64,000 bases of DNA from an uncultured Bacteroidales bacterium (GCA_900314725.1 OMWJ01000006.1:52201-116200); one strand, 5' to 3'. Positions 18,552-27,289 are shown, numbered from the stretch's first letter. Notes: generated from the sequence alone by a model not told the origin. Made by a program: numbers and translations.

Positions 18552-19727
18552 ATGGCTAAGAGAGATTTTTATGAAGTCTTAGGTGTGGCTAAGAATGCAA
18601 GCGAAGACGAGATAAAAAAAGCATATAGGAAACTCGCTTTAAAGTATCATCCTGACAGAAATCCAGGAGATAAAGAAGCAGAGGAAAAATTCAAGGAAGC
18701 AGCTGAAGCTTACAGTGTTTTATCTGATAAGGATAAACGTGCAAAATATGATCAATTTGGAGAAGCAGGCTTAGGCGAGGGTGCTGGATTTGGTTCTGGC
18801 GGAATAGACCTTGATGATATATTCTCTATGTTTGGAGACGTCTTTGGTGGAAGAGGCTTTGGCGGTGGATTCTCTGGCTTCGGAGGTTTTTCTGGCTTTG
18901 GCGGACAACGAAGTGGTGGCGGAAGAAGAGTAAATAAAGGCTCTTCGCTTAGAGTTAAGATGAAACTTACCTTGGAAGAGATAGATAAAGGAGTTAAAAA
19001 GAAAATAAAGGTAAACAAATATATTCCTTGTCAGACTTGTTCAGGCTCTGGTGCTAAAGCAGGAAGCAGTATGGAGACTTGTCCTCACTGTCATGGTAGT
19101 GGAGTAGTTATTCAGACTCAAAGAACTATTCTTGGTCAAATGCAGACTCAAAGTGTTTGCCCTAACTGTGGTGGAGAAGGCAGAATAATTAAAGACAAAT
19201 GTCCTCAATGTCATGGTGATGGTATAGTAAAAGGTGAAGAGATTATTGAAATAGATATTCCTGCTGGAGTAGCAGATGGAATGCAACTGTCTTTCACTGG
19301 AAAAGGAAACGCAGGAGCCAGAAATGGTATTGCAGGAGATTTGATAGTATCCATAGAAGAGTTGGATCATGAGAACTTTGAGCGTGATGGGTCAAACCTA
19401 TGCTTGCAAACCTACATCACTTTTGCTCAAGCTGTGATGGGAACAACAATAGAAGTTCCAACACTTAGCGGAAAAGTAAAGTTCAAGATTGAACAAGGAA
19501 TGCAAAGTGGTAAGATTTATAGACTTAGAGGCAAAGGACTACCTGAATTTGGCAATCCTTACAACAGGGGAGATTTGCTTGTAAGGGTGGATGTTTGGGT
19601 TCCTAAATCTGTTACCAAAGAACAAAAAGAATTATTGGAGAAATTGGATAGTTTAGATAACTTTAAGCCTAATCCAAACGCAAAAGAAAAGAGTTTCTTT
19701 GATAAAATGAAAGATATGTTTTCTTAA
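18552..19727 (+). CDS. dnaJ: chaperone DnaJ
   Basis: Class I J-protein that loads substrates on DnaK. J domain residues 1-70 with YHPDRNPGD, a Gly/Phe-rich stretch (~75-130), four zinc-binding CxxCxGxG repeats ([32 protein letters not shown]) and the C-terminal substrate-binding domains; 391 residues. Unusually for this genome a strong Shine-Dalgarno (aaggaggtg) precedes the ATG by 6 nt. Confidence 0.97.
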   Translation: MAKRDFYEVLGVAKNASEDEIKKAYRKLALKYHPDRNPGDKEAEEKFKEAAEAYSVLSDKDKRAKYDQFGEAGLGEGAGFGSGGIDLDDIFSMFGDVFGGRGFGGGFSGFGGFSGFGGQRSGGGRRVNKGSSLRVKMKLTLEEIDKGVKKKIKVNKYIPCQTCSGSGAKAGSSMETCPHCHGSGVVIQTQRTILGQMQTQSVCPNCGGEGRIIKDKCPQCHGDGIVKGEEIIEIDIPAGVADGMQLSFTGKGNAGARNGIAGDLIVSIEELDHENFERDGSNLCLQTYITFAQAVMGTTIEVPTLSGKVKFKIEQGMQSGKIYRLRGKGLPEFGNPYNRGDLLVRVDVWVPKSVTKEQKELLEKLDSLDNFKPNPNAKEKSFFDKMKDMFS

Positions 19728-19747
19728 TTTAGCAAGGAAACGCCTCA

Positions 19748-20314
19748 ATGATGTATTTTGTTTCAAAGATAGAAGATTTAGAAAAAAAATATGGAAATGA
19801 TGAAAATCTTTCTAAAAAAGCCAATGTCTCTATCTTTGCACAAAAATACCTCATAGATAACCTAAAAAAACAAGAGATAAACGCTGATTTCACAATTGCG
19901 AAAACAGACAAAGGCAAACCATACTTTGTAAATCAAAATGGTTTGCTTTTTTCTATTTCTCATACAACTGAATATGTTGCTGTCGGCTTTGACAACACAG
20001 ATATTGGCATTGACATAGAAAGCCTCAGAATAGAAAAAAGCACTGTTGCTAAACGATTCTTTCATAAACAAGAAAACATATATCTTGATTCCCTACCAGA
20101 ACAAGAAAGAGACGCAGCCTTTACTCAACTCTGGACTATCAAAGAAGCGTTTGTAAAAATGACAGGAACAGGCATTGCCGACAATTTTAACAACATAGAC
20201 CTATCTCCAAAGGAATTTACTTTGAATCAAAGTTACACAAAGCATAATGCTAAAATAGTTTCCAAATATCTTGAAAAAGAAGCACTGTTTCTCTCTATCG
20301 TAACAAGGATTTAA
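19748..20314 (+). CDS. 4'-phosphopantetheinyl transferase (Sfp-type)
   Basis: Would attach phosphopantetheine from CoA to a carrier protein. The 188-residue product shows the family's motifs: FSISHTTEYVAVGF, the Mg-binding IGIDIESLR, and WTIKEAFVKMTGTGI. It is shorter than Sfp (~225) but similar to Bacteroidota copies. Whether the target is acyl carrier protein or a secondary-metabolite carrier cannot be judged; no synthase is nearby. Confidence 0.88.
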   Translation: MMYFVSKIEDLEKKYGNDENLSKKANVSIFAQKYLIDNLKKQEINADFTIAKTDKGKPYFVNQNGLLFSISHTTEYVAVGFDNTDIGIDIESLRIEKSTVAKRFFHKQENIYLDSLPEQERDAAFTQLWTIKEAFVKMTGTGIADNFNNIDLSPKEFTLNQSYTKHNAKIVSKYLEKEALFLSIVTRI

Positions 20315-20437
20315 TATATTGGTTCATACATAGTCGCTTTGTTTGTATAACAAAAAGAGCGTTGTTTCACAACAACACCCTTCAAATATACTAAAACAAA
20401 ATGATTATGAAAAAAATTAATTTCTATTTACTTCCTG

Positions 20438-20524
20438 CGGAAAATATAGGATTCGAACCTATGGTACAGTTGCCCGTACACTTGATTTCGAGTCAAGCCC
20501 AATCAACCACTCTGGCAATTTTCC
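20438..20524 (-). tRNA. tRNA-Ser(CGA)
   Basis: Minus strand folds into an 87-nt type II cloverleaf: acceptor GGAAAAT/ATTTTCC, anticodon arm CTTGA-CTCGAAA-TCAAG (anticodon CGA), a long variable arm (TGTAC/GTACC-type) and T-arm ATAGG-TTCGAAT-CCTAT, discriminator G. CCA is not encoded. Reads UCG only. Confidence 0.93.
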
Positions 20525-20628
20525 TTTTTCTCTACTCTCTTTATCAAACTTCCGTCCTTCCTCTCTCCTACTCTATACCCTAAAACAAAATCTCCCGACC
20601 GTACCTTTTCTAATCCTAAATAATATTG

Positions 20629-20703
20629 TAGCGCATAAGGGATTCGAACCCTTGATTTTGAGAATGAGAATCTCACGTCCTAGGCCAACTAGACGAATGC
20701 GCC
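20629..20703 (-). tRNA. tRNA-Glu(CTC)
   Basis: A 75-nt cloverleaf on the minus strand: acceptor GGCGCAT/ATGCGCT (one G-U), anticodon arm TGAGA-TTCTCAT-TCTCA giving CTC, T-arm AAGGG-TTCGAAT-CCCTT, discriminator A, no encoded CCA. Reads GAG only. The Ser and Glu genes are probably one transcript from the promoter at 20721. Confidence 0.92.
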
Positions 20704-20720
20704 ATCTCTAAATCAGTCTG

Positions 20721-20728
20721 CAAAATTA
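20721..20728 (-). promoter_or_regulatory. tRNA promoter
   Basis: Minus strand TTTG-N19-TAATTTTG, an exact Bacteroidota promoter pair, ends 18 nt before the 5' end of tRNA-Glu. Confidence 0.75.
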
Positions 20729-20801
20729 TACAAAAAAACATTATTAGCAAAGTTTTTGTGAAAAAATTTTCTTTACTTTGCAAAAATTTTCTCAACTTAA
20801 A

Positions 20802-21752
20802 ATGAATAACATTATTGATTACTACACCTTAGAAGAAAAGAAAGCATTATCATCCTGCGAGTTGTGTCCTCACAGATGTAAAGTCAATAGGCTAAATAAC
20901 GAAAGAGGTTATTGCAACACGGATAGCAACATAAATATAGCACTAATATGCAATCACAAAGGCGAAGAACCTGTTTTGAGCGGTGAAAAAGGTGTTTGCA
21001 ACGTCTTTTTTTCTCACTGTAATTGCCAGTGTGTTTTTTGCCAGAATAAAACCATATCCAATAATTCATCAATTTGCAAAAACCTATATCAAAGTGTAGA
21101 TAGTGTTATTGAAAAGATTATTGAAGTTTTGCAGACAAGTGAAAACATTGTCGGCTTTGTTTCTCCAACGCCTCATATTCCTGCAATGAAAGTAATCATA
21201 AGAGAACTTCACAAACGAAACATCTATCCCCGTTTTGTCTATAATAGCTCAGGCTATGAAAACGTGGAAGTCTTGAAAGATTTAGAAGAAATTATCAATG
21301 TGTATCTTCCCGATTTCAAATACGCTAACGAAGTTATTGCAAAACAGTTCTCAAAAATAAACAACTATCCTACTCACTGTCTTAATGCCATAAAAGAGAT
21401 GTACAGACAAAAAGGCTCAACCCTTATCACAGACGATAGGGAAATAGCGGAAAACGGTTTAATTATCCGTCATCTTATTTTACCTTCCCATGTTGAAGAA
21501 AGTAAAAAAGTATTGGAAACCATATCTATGGAAATATCCACTTCCGTTAGCCTATCCCTTATGGGACAATATTTTCCTCCTTTCAAAATAGAGGGCTTTG
21601 AAAGTCTAAATAGAACCATAACTAAAGAAGAATACGAAGAGGTAGTAGAACATTTCTATTCCTTAGGCTTTCATAAAGGCTGGCTACAAGAACTTTCCTC
21701 CACAAACACCTGTCTCCCTGATTTTGAAAATAATAGGTTCTTAAATCAATAA
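20802..21752 (+). CDS. radical SAM protein, PflA/AmmeMemoRadiSam-like
   Basis: A ~316-residue radical S-adenosylmethionine enzyme. The cluster motif is CNCQCVFCQN (CxxxCxxC), preceded by a cysteine-rich N-terminal region (CELCPHRCKVNR and GYC) typical of pyruvate formate-lyase-activating-like proteins. The following FVSPTPHIPA and LPDFKYAN stretches fit the radical SAM barrel. I chose the ATG at 20802 because an upstream TTG in frame lies within a promoter-like TACTTTG. Substrate unknown. Confidence 0.85.
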   Translation: MNNIIDYYTLEEKKALSSCELCPHRCKVNRLNNERGYCNTDSNINIALICNHKGEEPVLSGEKGVCNVFFSHCNCQCVFCQNKTISNNSSICKNLYQSVDSVIEKIIEVLQTSENIVGFVSPTPHIPAMKVIIRELHKRNIYPRFVYNSSGYENVEVLKDLEEIINVYLPDFKYANEVIAKQFSKINNYPTHCLNAIKEMYRQKGSTLITDDREIAENGLIIRHLILPSHVEESKKVLETISMEISTSVSLSLMGQYFPPFKIEGFESLNRTITKEEYEEVVEHFYSLGFHKGWLQELSSTNTCLPDFENNRFLNQ

Positions 21753-21902
21753 CTAATTTCTAAACCAATTTAATTAAAACAAAATTTTCCTATACTATAG
21801 GATTATTACTCTTATTTATTAATAATCAGATAAATATCAAAATATTGTAAAAAATATTCTAATATTTTTCTTTTTTATCCTATTAAGTTATAAAAAAATA
21901 CC

Positions 21903-21910
21903 TATCTTTG
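21903..21910 (+). promoter_or_regulatory. promoter of the RNA/GTPase cassette
   Basis: TATCTTTG followed by CAC is an exact TAnnTTTG -7 box in a deeply AT-rich region; transcription would begin near 21916. The -33 box is poor. It is the only clear promoter before the cassette at 22244-27171. Confidence 0.6.
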
Positions 21911-21911
21911 C

Positions 21912-22200
21912 ACTTGTCAATAGTGACATTTCATAACATTAACTATTATTTCTCATTCAAAAAAAGCCTAAGGAACTTCTTTTGATTATATTTCCAGAGA
22001 TATTTTAGTTAAGTAGAGCGTAAAGCTTTTAGAAGAAAAGATCACAACCATTGTTGTATAGTTACATCCCTTATTGATGTAGACTTTCTGTAGGTTGTGT
22101 GGGTATTCTTCCTTAGGCTTTACCCGAATGAGAATAGAAAAGTTTACATCTTTTTATTCCCGAACGTTCTAAATGTTATGACATATTAATTATCTAATAT
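21912..22200 (+). ncRNA. candidate structured RNA or long structured leader
   Basis: Nested complementary segments span this stretch: tcataacatt (21931-21940) with aatgttatga (22172-22181); tctcattc (21952-21959) with gaatgaga (22126-22133); a 13-bp perfect helix aaagcctaaggaa (21963-21975) with ttccttaggcttt (22109-22121); inside it cacaacc (22043-22049) with ggttgtg (22093-22099) and a terminal hairpin tacatc/gatgta (22063-22081). No reading frame of note. It could be an independent RNA (a 6S-like RNA is one option), a cassette-specific RNA, or a regulatory 5' UTR of the gene at 22244. No tmRNA, RNase P or SRP signature is present, and no T-run terminator separates it from the gene. Confidence 0.55.
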
Positions 22201-22243
22201 TTAAAAGCGATGTGCTTGATGCAATAACTAAGCAGAGAATGAT

Positions 22244-22561
22244 ATGAGTAAAAACTATTTAGAAACAGAGATTAAAAGATTTTTTGACAAACCTAAAAAT
22301 GTAGGTTGTCTAATTTTGATTATTCTGTCTATTGTTATTGTCATTATAACAGACCTTTGTGATGGAAATTCTTCATCTAATCTTAAATTTGGAGATTATG
22401 GAATTGTTACTACTGAAACTTTCGGTCGTATAGACAAGAGTACTATAGATGAATTAGGTAGATATACAACCGCAAATGATAAAATAGGAATACTGCAACT
22501 TATGTATGAGGGACGAGTTGATATTATTAAAGCTGGCACAAGAGTAAACAAGTTAGTTTAA
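22244..22561 (+). CDS. small single-pass membrane protein (cassette gene 1)
   Basis: Unrecognised 105-residue protein. A cytoplasmic basic N-terminus (residues 1-19) precedes one transmembrane helix (VGCLILIILSIVIVIITDL, ~20-38), then a ~65-residue soluble domain ending in a beta-rich segment (MYEGRVDIIKAGTRVNKLV) that resembles a small SH3-like barrel. It is first in the six-gene cassette, 43 nt after the structured RNA region and 157 nt before the next gene; that gap holds no ORF. Possibly a sensor or anchor subunit; no function can be assigned. Confidence 0.7.
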   Translation: MSKNYLETEIKRFFDKPKNVGCLILIILSIVIVIITDLCDGNSSSNLKFGDYGIVTTETFGRIDKSTIDELGRYTTANDKIGILQLMYEGRVDIIKAGTRVNKLV

Positions 22562-22718
22562 CGTAGGAGCGAGAACACCACAAGGAAGTGCTTTATGGAT
22601 TGTTTCCTCTCATATCTGGAAAGAATAAATTGTATTATTAAGTAAATTATATTATTGACTATATAAATATACAAAATCCTTTATCAAGATTTATAAACAA
22701 TAAAAAAATAGAATCAAA

Positions 22719-23774
22719 ATGAACGAACAGAACAAAATCTTTAGAATTATTAGTGCAGTACTATTCTTGGCATTTGCATTAGTCAGTTGCTGGGCGACAG
22801 TGGAATCTCTTTATTTGTCCTTACCTGAAATACCTAAAATAGTGTTTTGGGTTGCAGTAATAGGAATCTTTCTTCTAACCTCCTACCTAACCAAGATATT
22901 GGTTAATTGTTTCAATCCAAATATTTATATGGAGAAAAGAGGTATAAAACTTATTGGATGTATTCTTGGAGTACTACTATTATGGTTGAATTTTTCCATG
23001 CCGACAAACACGCATACTTTCTTTTATAAGAAGATGTCAAAAGATATAGCAAAGAGAGAGTTGAATTTTTTAAATGTAGAACTTTCAAAACTCACTGATG
23101 AAAATCTTTACATTCTGAATTATAATAATGAATGGGAAAAGAAAAAATCAAAAGTCTTGAGTCTTCAAAAAGTTTATGAAGCAGAAGTGGATGATTTTCA
23201 AAAACTGGGACATGGCAAAGAAGCAGAAGAGAAATTACAGAAAATAGAAGATGAATTAGGTCTAAAACGAGGTACATTGGAACGCAAATCTCCAAATGGT
23301 AATGGAACACAAGAAAGGACTGCAATAAAAAAGTATTATGATAATCAAATAAAAGACCAACTGGAAGTCCTTCGTAGAGATCATGAAGCAAGACTACAAA
23401 GCCAATTAAAGGGGTTCAGGTCTGAGGCAAATAAAATAAACAACATAAAAAACAATATCAGCAGGACACTTGATGAGATTGATAATCCTTTATTAAAATC
23501 CTCTGAAGTTATAGACAAAGCAACAAAATTAGCACAAACAGGACGTGCTACACTTGATGCAAAATATGGATACCTAACGGTTGATCCATCATACAAGAAT
23601 CAAAGTGTTTATTCATTAGACAGATTAAAGAGTATTACAAAAGTATGGGGAGATTATTTGTCAGGAGAATTTAAAGACAAGAACTATGGACTCATCTATT
23701 GGATACTGCTTTCAATTATTGTAGATTTAGCAGCATTCTTATTTTTTAACATTGCATTTAAATCAGAAGAATAG
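22719..23774 (+). CDS. multi-pass membrane protein with long helical domain (cassette gene 2)
   Basis: Unrecognised 351-residue protein. Three hydrophobic helices fall in residues ~10-32, 40-62 and 77-95, followed by a ~225-residue charged, largely helical and partly coiled-coil domain (Lys/Glu-rich, residues 100-320), then a final transmembrane helix (~322-345, IYWILLSIIVDLAAFLFFNI). Such an arrangement suits an extracytoplasmic or cytoplasmic sensor held between membrane anchors. Separated by 28 nt from the GTPase gene, so cotranscribed. Confidence 0.75.
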   Translation: MNEQNKIFRIISAVLFLAFALVSCWATVESLYLSLPEIPKIVFWVAVIGIFLLTSYLTKILVNCFNPNIYMEKRGIKLIGCILGVLLLWLNFSMPTNTHTFFYKKMSKDIAKRELNFLNVELSKLTDENLYILNYNNEWEKKKSKVLSLQKVYEAEVDDFQKLGHGKEAEEKLQKIEDELGLKRGTLERKSPNGNGTQERTAIKKYYDNQIKDQLEVLRRDHEARLQSQLKGFRSEANKINNIKNNISRTLDEIDNPLLKSSEVIDKATKLAQTGRATLDAKYGYLTVDPSYKNQSVYSLDRLKSITKVWGDYLSGEFKDKNYGLIYWILLSIIVDLAAFLFFNIAFKSEE

Positions 23775-23802
23775 TTAATCAAAAAAATAAAAATATAATA
23801 TT

Positions 23803-24786
23803 ATGCCAGAAATAGAAATACCAAATTTAAATTCAGAAGTTAGTGTTAGAGAAAAAGTTTTACCTGACAATAACGAAAAAATAAATAATCTTCCACAAGA
23901 AGAGGACTTTTCTAAAAGGAATGAAGATTCTGTACAACATATCATCAACCCTTTGGATAATGAAGATAAAATACCGCAGTCAAAGGAATATGATGGATAT
24001 AACGACATAACCATTACAATAAAAGATAGCAAAACACCAATAGTTGTACTATTTGGCCCTAAATCATGTGGAAAAACAATGACTCTTGTAAGATTATCTC
24101 GTTATCTCAAAAAGAATGGTTATGTTATTACTCCTGACAAAACATTCAGAGATTCTAAAGATGAGCATTACAAGCAAATGTGCTATGAATTTCCTAATAT
24201 GATAAACGCGAACAATGCTGCAAGTTCAACTAACCTTATCAGTTTTATGCTTGCTAAAGTTATTAAGGATGGAAGTACAAAATGTCAGATATTAGAGGCT
24301 CCCGGTGAGTTATATTTCGATGAAGACAACCCCGATAAAGAATTTCCTACTTATCTTAACCAGATAACGACATGTAATAACAGAAAGATATGGATATTCA
24401 TGCTTGAGCCAAATTGGAAAAACACTAAGGACAGAGAAAACTATGTAGATAGAATTACTAAATTTTCCAAACAAATAAAGCCTCGTGATAAAGTAATTTT
24501 ATTAATGAATAAAGTTGATAAAGCAGATGGCTTGGTTCTTAATATGGGAACTATTAAATACTCTTCTTTACTAAAAGAAATAAAAGACAGTTATCCTGGA
24601 ATATTAAAACCTTTTGAAAATAAAATACCTATCAGTAATTGGTTTGAAGAGTATAGATGTAAAATAGTTCCTTTCCAAACTGGTTTATTCAGCAAAACAA
24701 GTAGCGGAAAATTAAAATTTACAAAAAGCGATGACATATATCCGAAAAAACTTTGGAACGTAATCAAAAAAATAGTGAAAGGATAA
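23803..24786 (+). CDS. P-loop GTPase (cassette gene 3)
   Basis: A 327-residue soluble protein with a disordered acidic N-terminal ~75 residues, then a GTPase domain: Walker A GPKSCGKTMT at ~84-93, a Walker B/DxxG-equivalent ILEAPGE at ~167, and a G4 motif LMNKVDKAD (NKxD) near residue 238, which specifies guanine. No transmembrane segment. This resembles TRAFAC-type GTPases that computational surveys place in multi-gene prokaryotic conflict systems with GAP-like partners; assignment to a named subfamily would need a profile search. It lies 4 nt before the gene for the coiled-coil tail-anchored protein, indicating tight coupling. Confidence 0.82.
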   Translation: MPEIEIPNLNSEVSVREKVLPDNNEKINNLPQEEDFSKRNEDSVQHIINPLDNEDKIPQSKEYDGYNDITITIKDSKTPIVVLFGPKSCGKTMTLVRLSRYLKKNGYVITPDKTFRDSKDEHYKQMCYEFPNMINANNAASSTNLISFMLAKVIKDGSTKCQILEAPGELYFDEDNPDKEFPTYLNQITTCNNRKIWIFMLEPNWKNTKDRENYVDRITKFSKQIKPRDKVILLMNKVDKADGLVLNMGTIKYSSLLKEIKDSYPGILKPFENKIPISNWFEEYRCKIVPFQTGLFSKTSSGKLKFTKSDDIYPKKLWNVIKKIVKG

Positions 24787-24790
24787 GAGT

Positions 24791-25861
24791 ATGAATATAG
24801 AAGTTTATTTGCATGGCGTACCTGCTGGTTTTAAATCTTTATCAAAAGACAGCGACAAGCAATACCTTGAGGATTTCTATGGAAGTAATAAAATAAATGT
24901 AAATACAGGAATCGTCATAGAAAAAAGAAAAAAGAGTATCTATTACACATTTCTAAGAAATAACCTTATAGCAAATGATGGTCGCAACGGTTCTTATCTT
25001 GGTTTGACTCTTCGCTTGGATGATATGTTTTGTGAAGATGTGGAAGGTATTTATACCCTTCTCTCTACAATATTTAGAGAATATATTATAGGAAGCATTA
25101 TTAAAGACAACAAATACTTAGTAACCGATTTTAACGAAGAGAAAAGAAAAAATATTGAAGAATATATCATTAAGGAAATACAAGAAAAGTTTCCACGCTA
25201 CCTAAAAGCAATAGATAACAGCTTTTCTAACCAACGAGGAAATGTTTTAAACCAGAACATTTTGGAAATAAGCAATAAAAGTATTATTTCCATACTGAAA
25301 AAGAATCTTATTATTTGTCTTTCAGAAGAATATCCAACAATAGATGATAAAATAAAAACTATAGACAGGCAACTACAAATTTCTAAAAGTGAAAATATAG
25401 AAATATCAAACAAATTAAAAGCACTGCAAAATCAAAATAATGAATTAGAGATAAGAAATAATGAATTAAGAGAGAATAACAGACGATTGCAAAATCAAAA
25501 GAATTTTCAAGATAATGTTCACAATATAGAACAACCAATACAAGAAGTGGCAGACTATCTTAGAGAAAGAAGAATTACCAAGGAAAAAGGTATCTCCATA
25601 AAACAGGTATTTATAATAGTTATTGTAATATTATTGGGCATAAACGTATTTATGTTTTGTAAATTCAACAAAACTCTAAACGAAATTAAAACAAATACAA
25701 CTGCTCCTACTGAAGAAATAAACACTAATGATAGAAATAGCGAAGAAGAAGTTTCTAAAACAATTGATACAAAATTAAATCAAAAGGATAGTATAAGTAA
25801 AAATGCAAAAGATACTGCAACAAATAATAATCAAAATGCAAAAGAAACTAAGACTAAATAA
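24791..25861 (+). CDS. coiled-coil tail-anchored partner protein (cassette gene 4)
   Basis: A 356-residue protein: an N-terminal domain (residues 1-170) containing YLGLTLRLDDMF and a VEGIYTLLSTIF helix, a Gln/Asn/Glu-rich coiled coil (~190-245), one transmembrane helix (VFIIVIVILLGINVFMF, ~272-290), and a Thr/Asn/Lys-rich low-complexity tail. The N-terminal domain is visibly related to that of cassette gene 6, which makes these two tandem paralogues with different tails. Being 4 nt after the GTPase, it is the best candidate for that protein's regulator or effector. Its 3' end overlaps gene 5. Confidence 0.75.
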   Translation: MNIEVYLHGVPAGFKSLSKDSDKQYLEDFYGSNKINVNTGIVIEKRKKSIYYTFLRNNLIANDGRNGSYLGLTLRLDDMFCEDVEGIYTLLSTIFREYIIGSIIKDNKYLVTDFNEEKRKNIEEYIIKEIQEKFPRYLKAIDNSFSNQRGNVLNQNILEISNKSIISILKKNLIICLSEEYPTIDDKIKTIDRQLQISKSENIEISNKLKALQNQNNELEIRNNELRENNRRLQNQKNFQDNVHNIEQPIQEVADYLRERRITKEKGISIKQVFIIVIVILLGINVFMFCKFNKTLNEIKTNTTAPTEEINTNDRNSEEEVSKTIDTKLNQKDSISKNAKDTATNNNQNAKETKTK

Positions 25862-26372
25862 GAGATTAATCTTATTATCTTTGATTATTACATTATTGTT
25901 TTCATGTTCGACAAAAGAATCTCCTTCGGCTATAACATACAGCTCTGATAGTATTGATAATGAAGACAGTTCAAATGTAGTTGAAATTCCATTCAAAGAA
26001 AATAAAGGCATTAGGATTATTCCTGTAACAATTAATGGAGTAAATATGGATATGATTTTTGACACAGGGGCTTCAACAACTTGTATTTCTTTGACAGAGG
26101 CCTTATTCCTTTTAAAAAATGGCATGCTTAAAGAAGAAGATATAATAGGCACAAGTTCTTCCCAAATTGCAGACGGAAGCATTACAAAAGATACTAAAAT
26201 CATTCTTCGGGAAGTAGTATTGGATAATAAAATCACATTTACCAATGTACAAGCAAGTGTTGTCCATTCTATGAATGCTCCTCTGCTTTTAGGAAATGCT
26301 GACATTTTAGATAAAGTTGCCTCTTTTAAAATAGATAATGAAAACAAAACAATAAAATTCACATTAAAATAA
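25836..26372 (+). CDS. retropepsin-like aspartic protease, predicted lipoprotein (cassette gene 5)
   Basis: A ~178-residue protein. An N-terminal hydrophobic stretch ends in LLFSC, a lipoprotein cleavage and acylation site. The domain from residue ~55 on is a single-chain retropepsin fold: catalytic MIFDTGASTTCIS (DTGA), a flap-like central region, and the conserved second hydrophobic loop PLLLGNADIL. Bacterial members act as homodimers. I chose the ATG at 25836 because it starts directly before the signal; an earlier in-frame ATG (25803) adds 11 odd residues. It overlaps gene 4 by 26 nt and gene 6 begins 1 nt after its stop. Confidence 0.83.
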   Translation: MQKKLRLNKRLILLSLIITLLFSCSTKESPSAITYSSDSIDNEDSSNVVEIPFKENKGIRIIPVTINGVNMDMIFDTGASTTCISLTEALFLLKNGMLKEEDIIGTSSSQIADGSITKDTKIILREVVLDNKITFTNVQASVVHSMNAPLLLGNADILDKVASFKIDNENKTIKFTLK

Positions 26373-26373
26373 T

Positions 26374-27171
26374 ATGAATTTTGATTTTTATATATTTCTT
26401 AGAGACAATAAGAATCACTACTACCAATACATATACGATTCTACGAAAGATATTTTTCAGAATATAGATATTAAATCCCAGGAACAATTATCCATATTCC
26501 ACGAGGATTCTTTGGTATATTATATCTACACTAAACAAAGGAAGGATGGCTATTTAGGATTTTGTATAGTATTCAATAAAGCAATATTTACCGATTTCAA
26601 TATTTTATACAATTTATTTAGGGCAATAGAATATGACCTTAGATTAAAAGATGCAGTCATTATAGAAAAACTGGTTGATATTTGGACAAACACAATAGAA
26701 ATAACATTAAAACTCAATAAAAAGAAATTTGTTGAATGCGGTAAAACAACGTATAATCTTATTAATGATAAAGACAACAACGAAAAAATATTTGACACAT
26801 CCGGCATCTCAACAAATAAACACCTTAAGATTAGTGCTATTACTAAAGCTATTAAACAATATCAATGGGTTTATATTTTGAGAGAAGAAGATATAATAAA
26901 GACAACATCCGATGTAAAAAGCAATGTTAAGAACAATAAAAAATCCAGAGTTGTCCTTGCCATAAAAAAAATATTCATATTATTCATATTATTCATATTA
27001 ATCGTATTATCTGTAGGTCTGTTGGTATTGTTTTTGTGGATAGGCCACATTAAGACAACGACGGAAGCGTTTGTTATAGGCGGGTTGATATTGATTGGGG
27101 GGTTGATAGACTGGTTGATATTGATTGGGTGGTTGATAGACAGGTTGAAAGACTGGTGGAACTCATTATAG
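26374..27171 (+). CDS. membrane protein with gene-4-like N-terminal domain (cassette gene 6)
   Basis: A 265-residue protein. Residues ~45-95 (VYYIYTKQRKDGYLGFCIV and ILYNLFRAIEYDL) align by eye with the gene 4 N-terminal domain (YYTFLRN and GSYLGLTLRL, IYTLLSTIFREYI). Two hydrophobic segments end the protein (~190-215 and ~222-250). The 3' end of the DNA holds a tandem repeat of ~30 nt encoding repeated LILIGGLID-type residues. Unrecognised family; last gene of the cassette. Confidence 0.7.
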   Translation: MNFDFYIFLRDNKNHYYQYIYDSTKDIFQNIDIKSQEQLSIFHEDSLVYYIYTKQRKDGYLGFCIVFNKAIFTDFNILYNLFRAIEYDLRLKDAVIIEKLVDIWTNTIEITLKLNKKKFVECGKTTYNLINDKDNNEKIFDTSGISTNKHLKISAITKAIKQYQWVYILREEDIIKTTSDVKSNVKNNKKSRVVLAIKKIFILFILFILIVLSVGLLVLFLWIGHIKTTTEAFVIGGLILIGGLIDWLILIGWLIDRLKDWWNSL

Positions 27172-27289
27172 TATTACTTTTAATCCTTACTAATAAACGG
27201 AGGGAAACAAAATACTGGTGGAAATACTGATGGGCAGAAAAAGTTAGTGTAGTTTAAAACAGATACGAATACTAATAATTAGAGATAAA

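Noticed and set aside
20778..20801. TTG start for the radical SAM gene
   Set aside because: It lies inside a promoter-like TACTTTG; the ATG at 20802 fits better.
21912..22200. Retron or reverse-transcriptase-linked RNA, or tmRNA
   Set aside because: No reverse transcriptase is nearby, and there is no tRNA-like T-loop or tag ORF.
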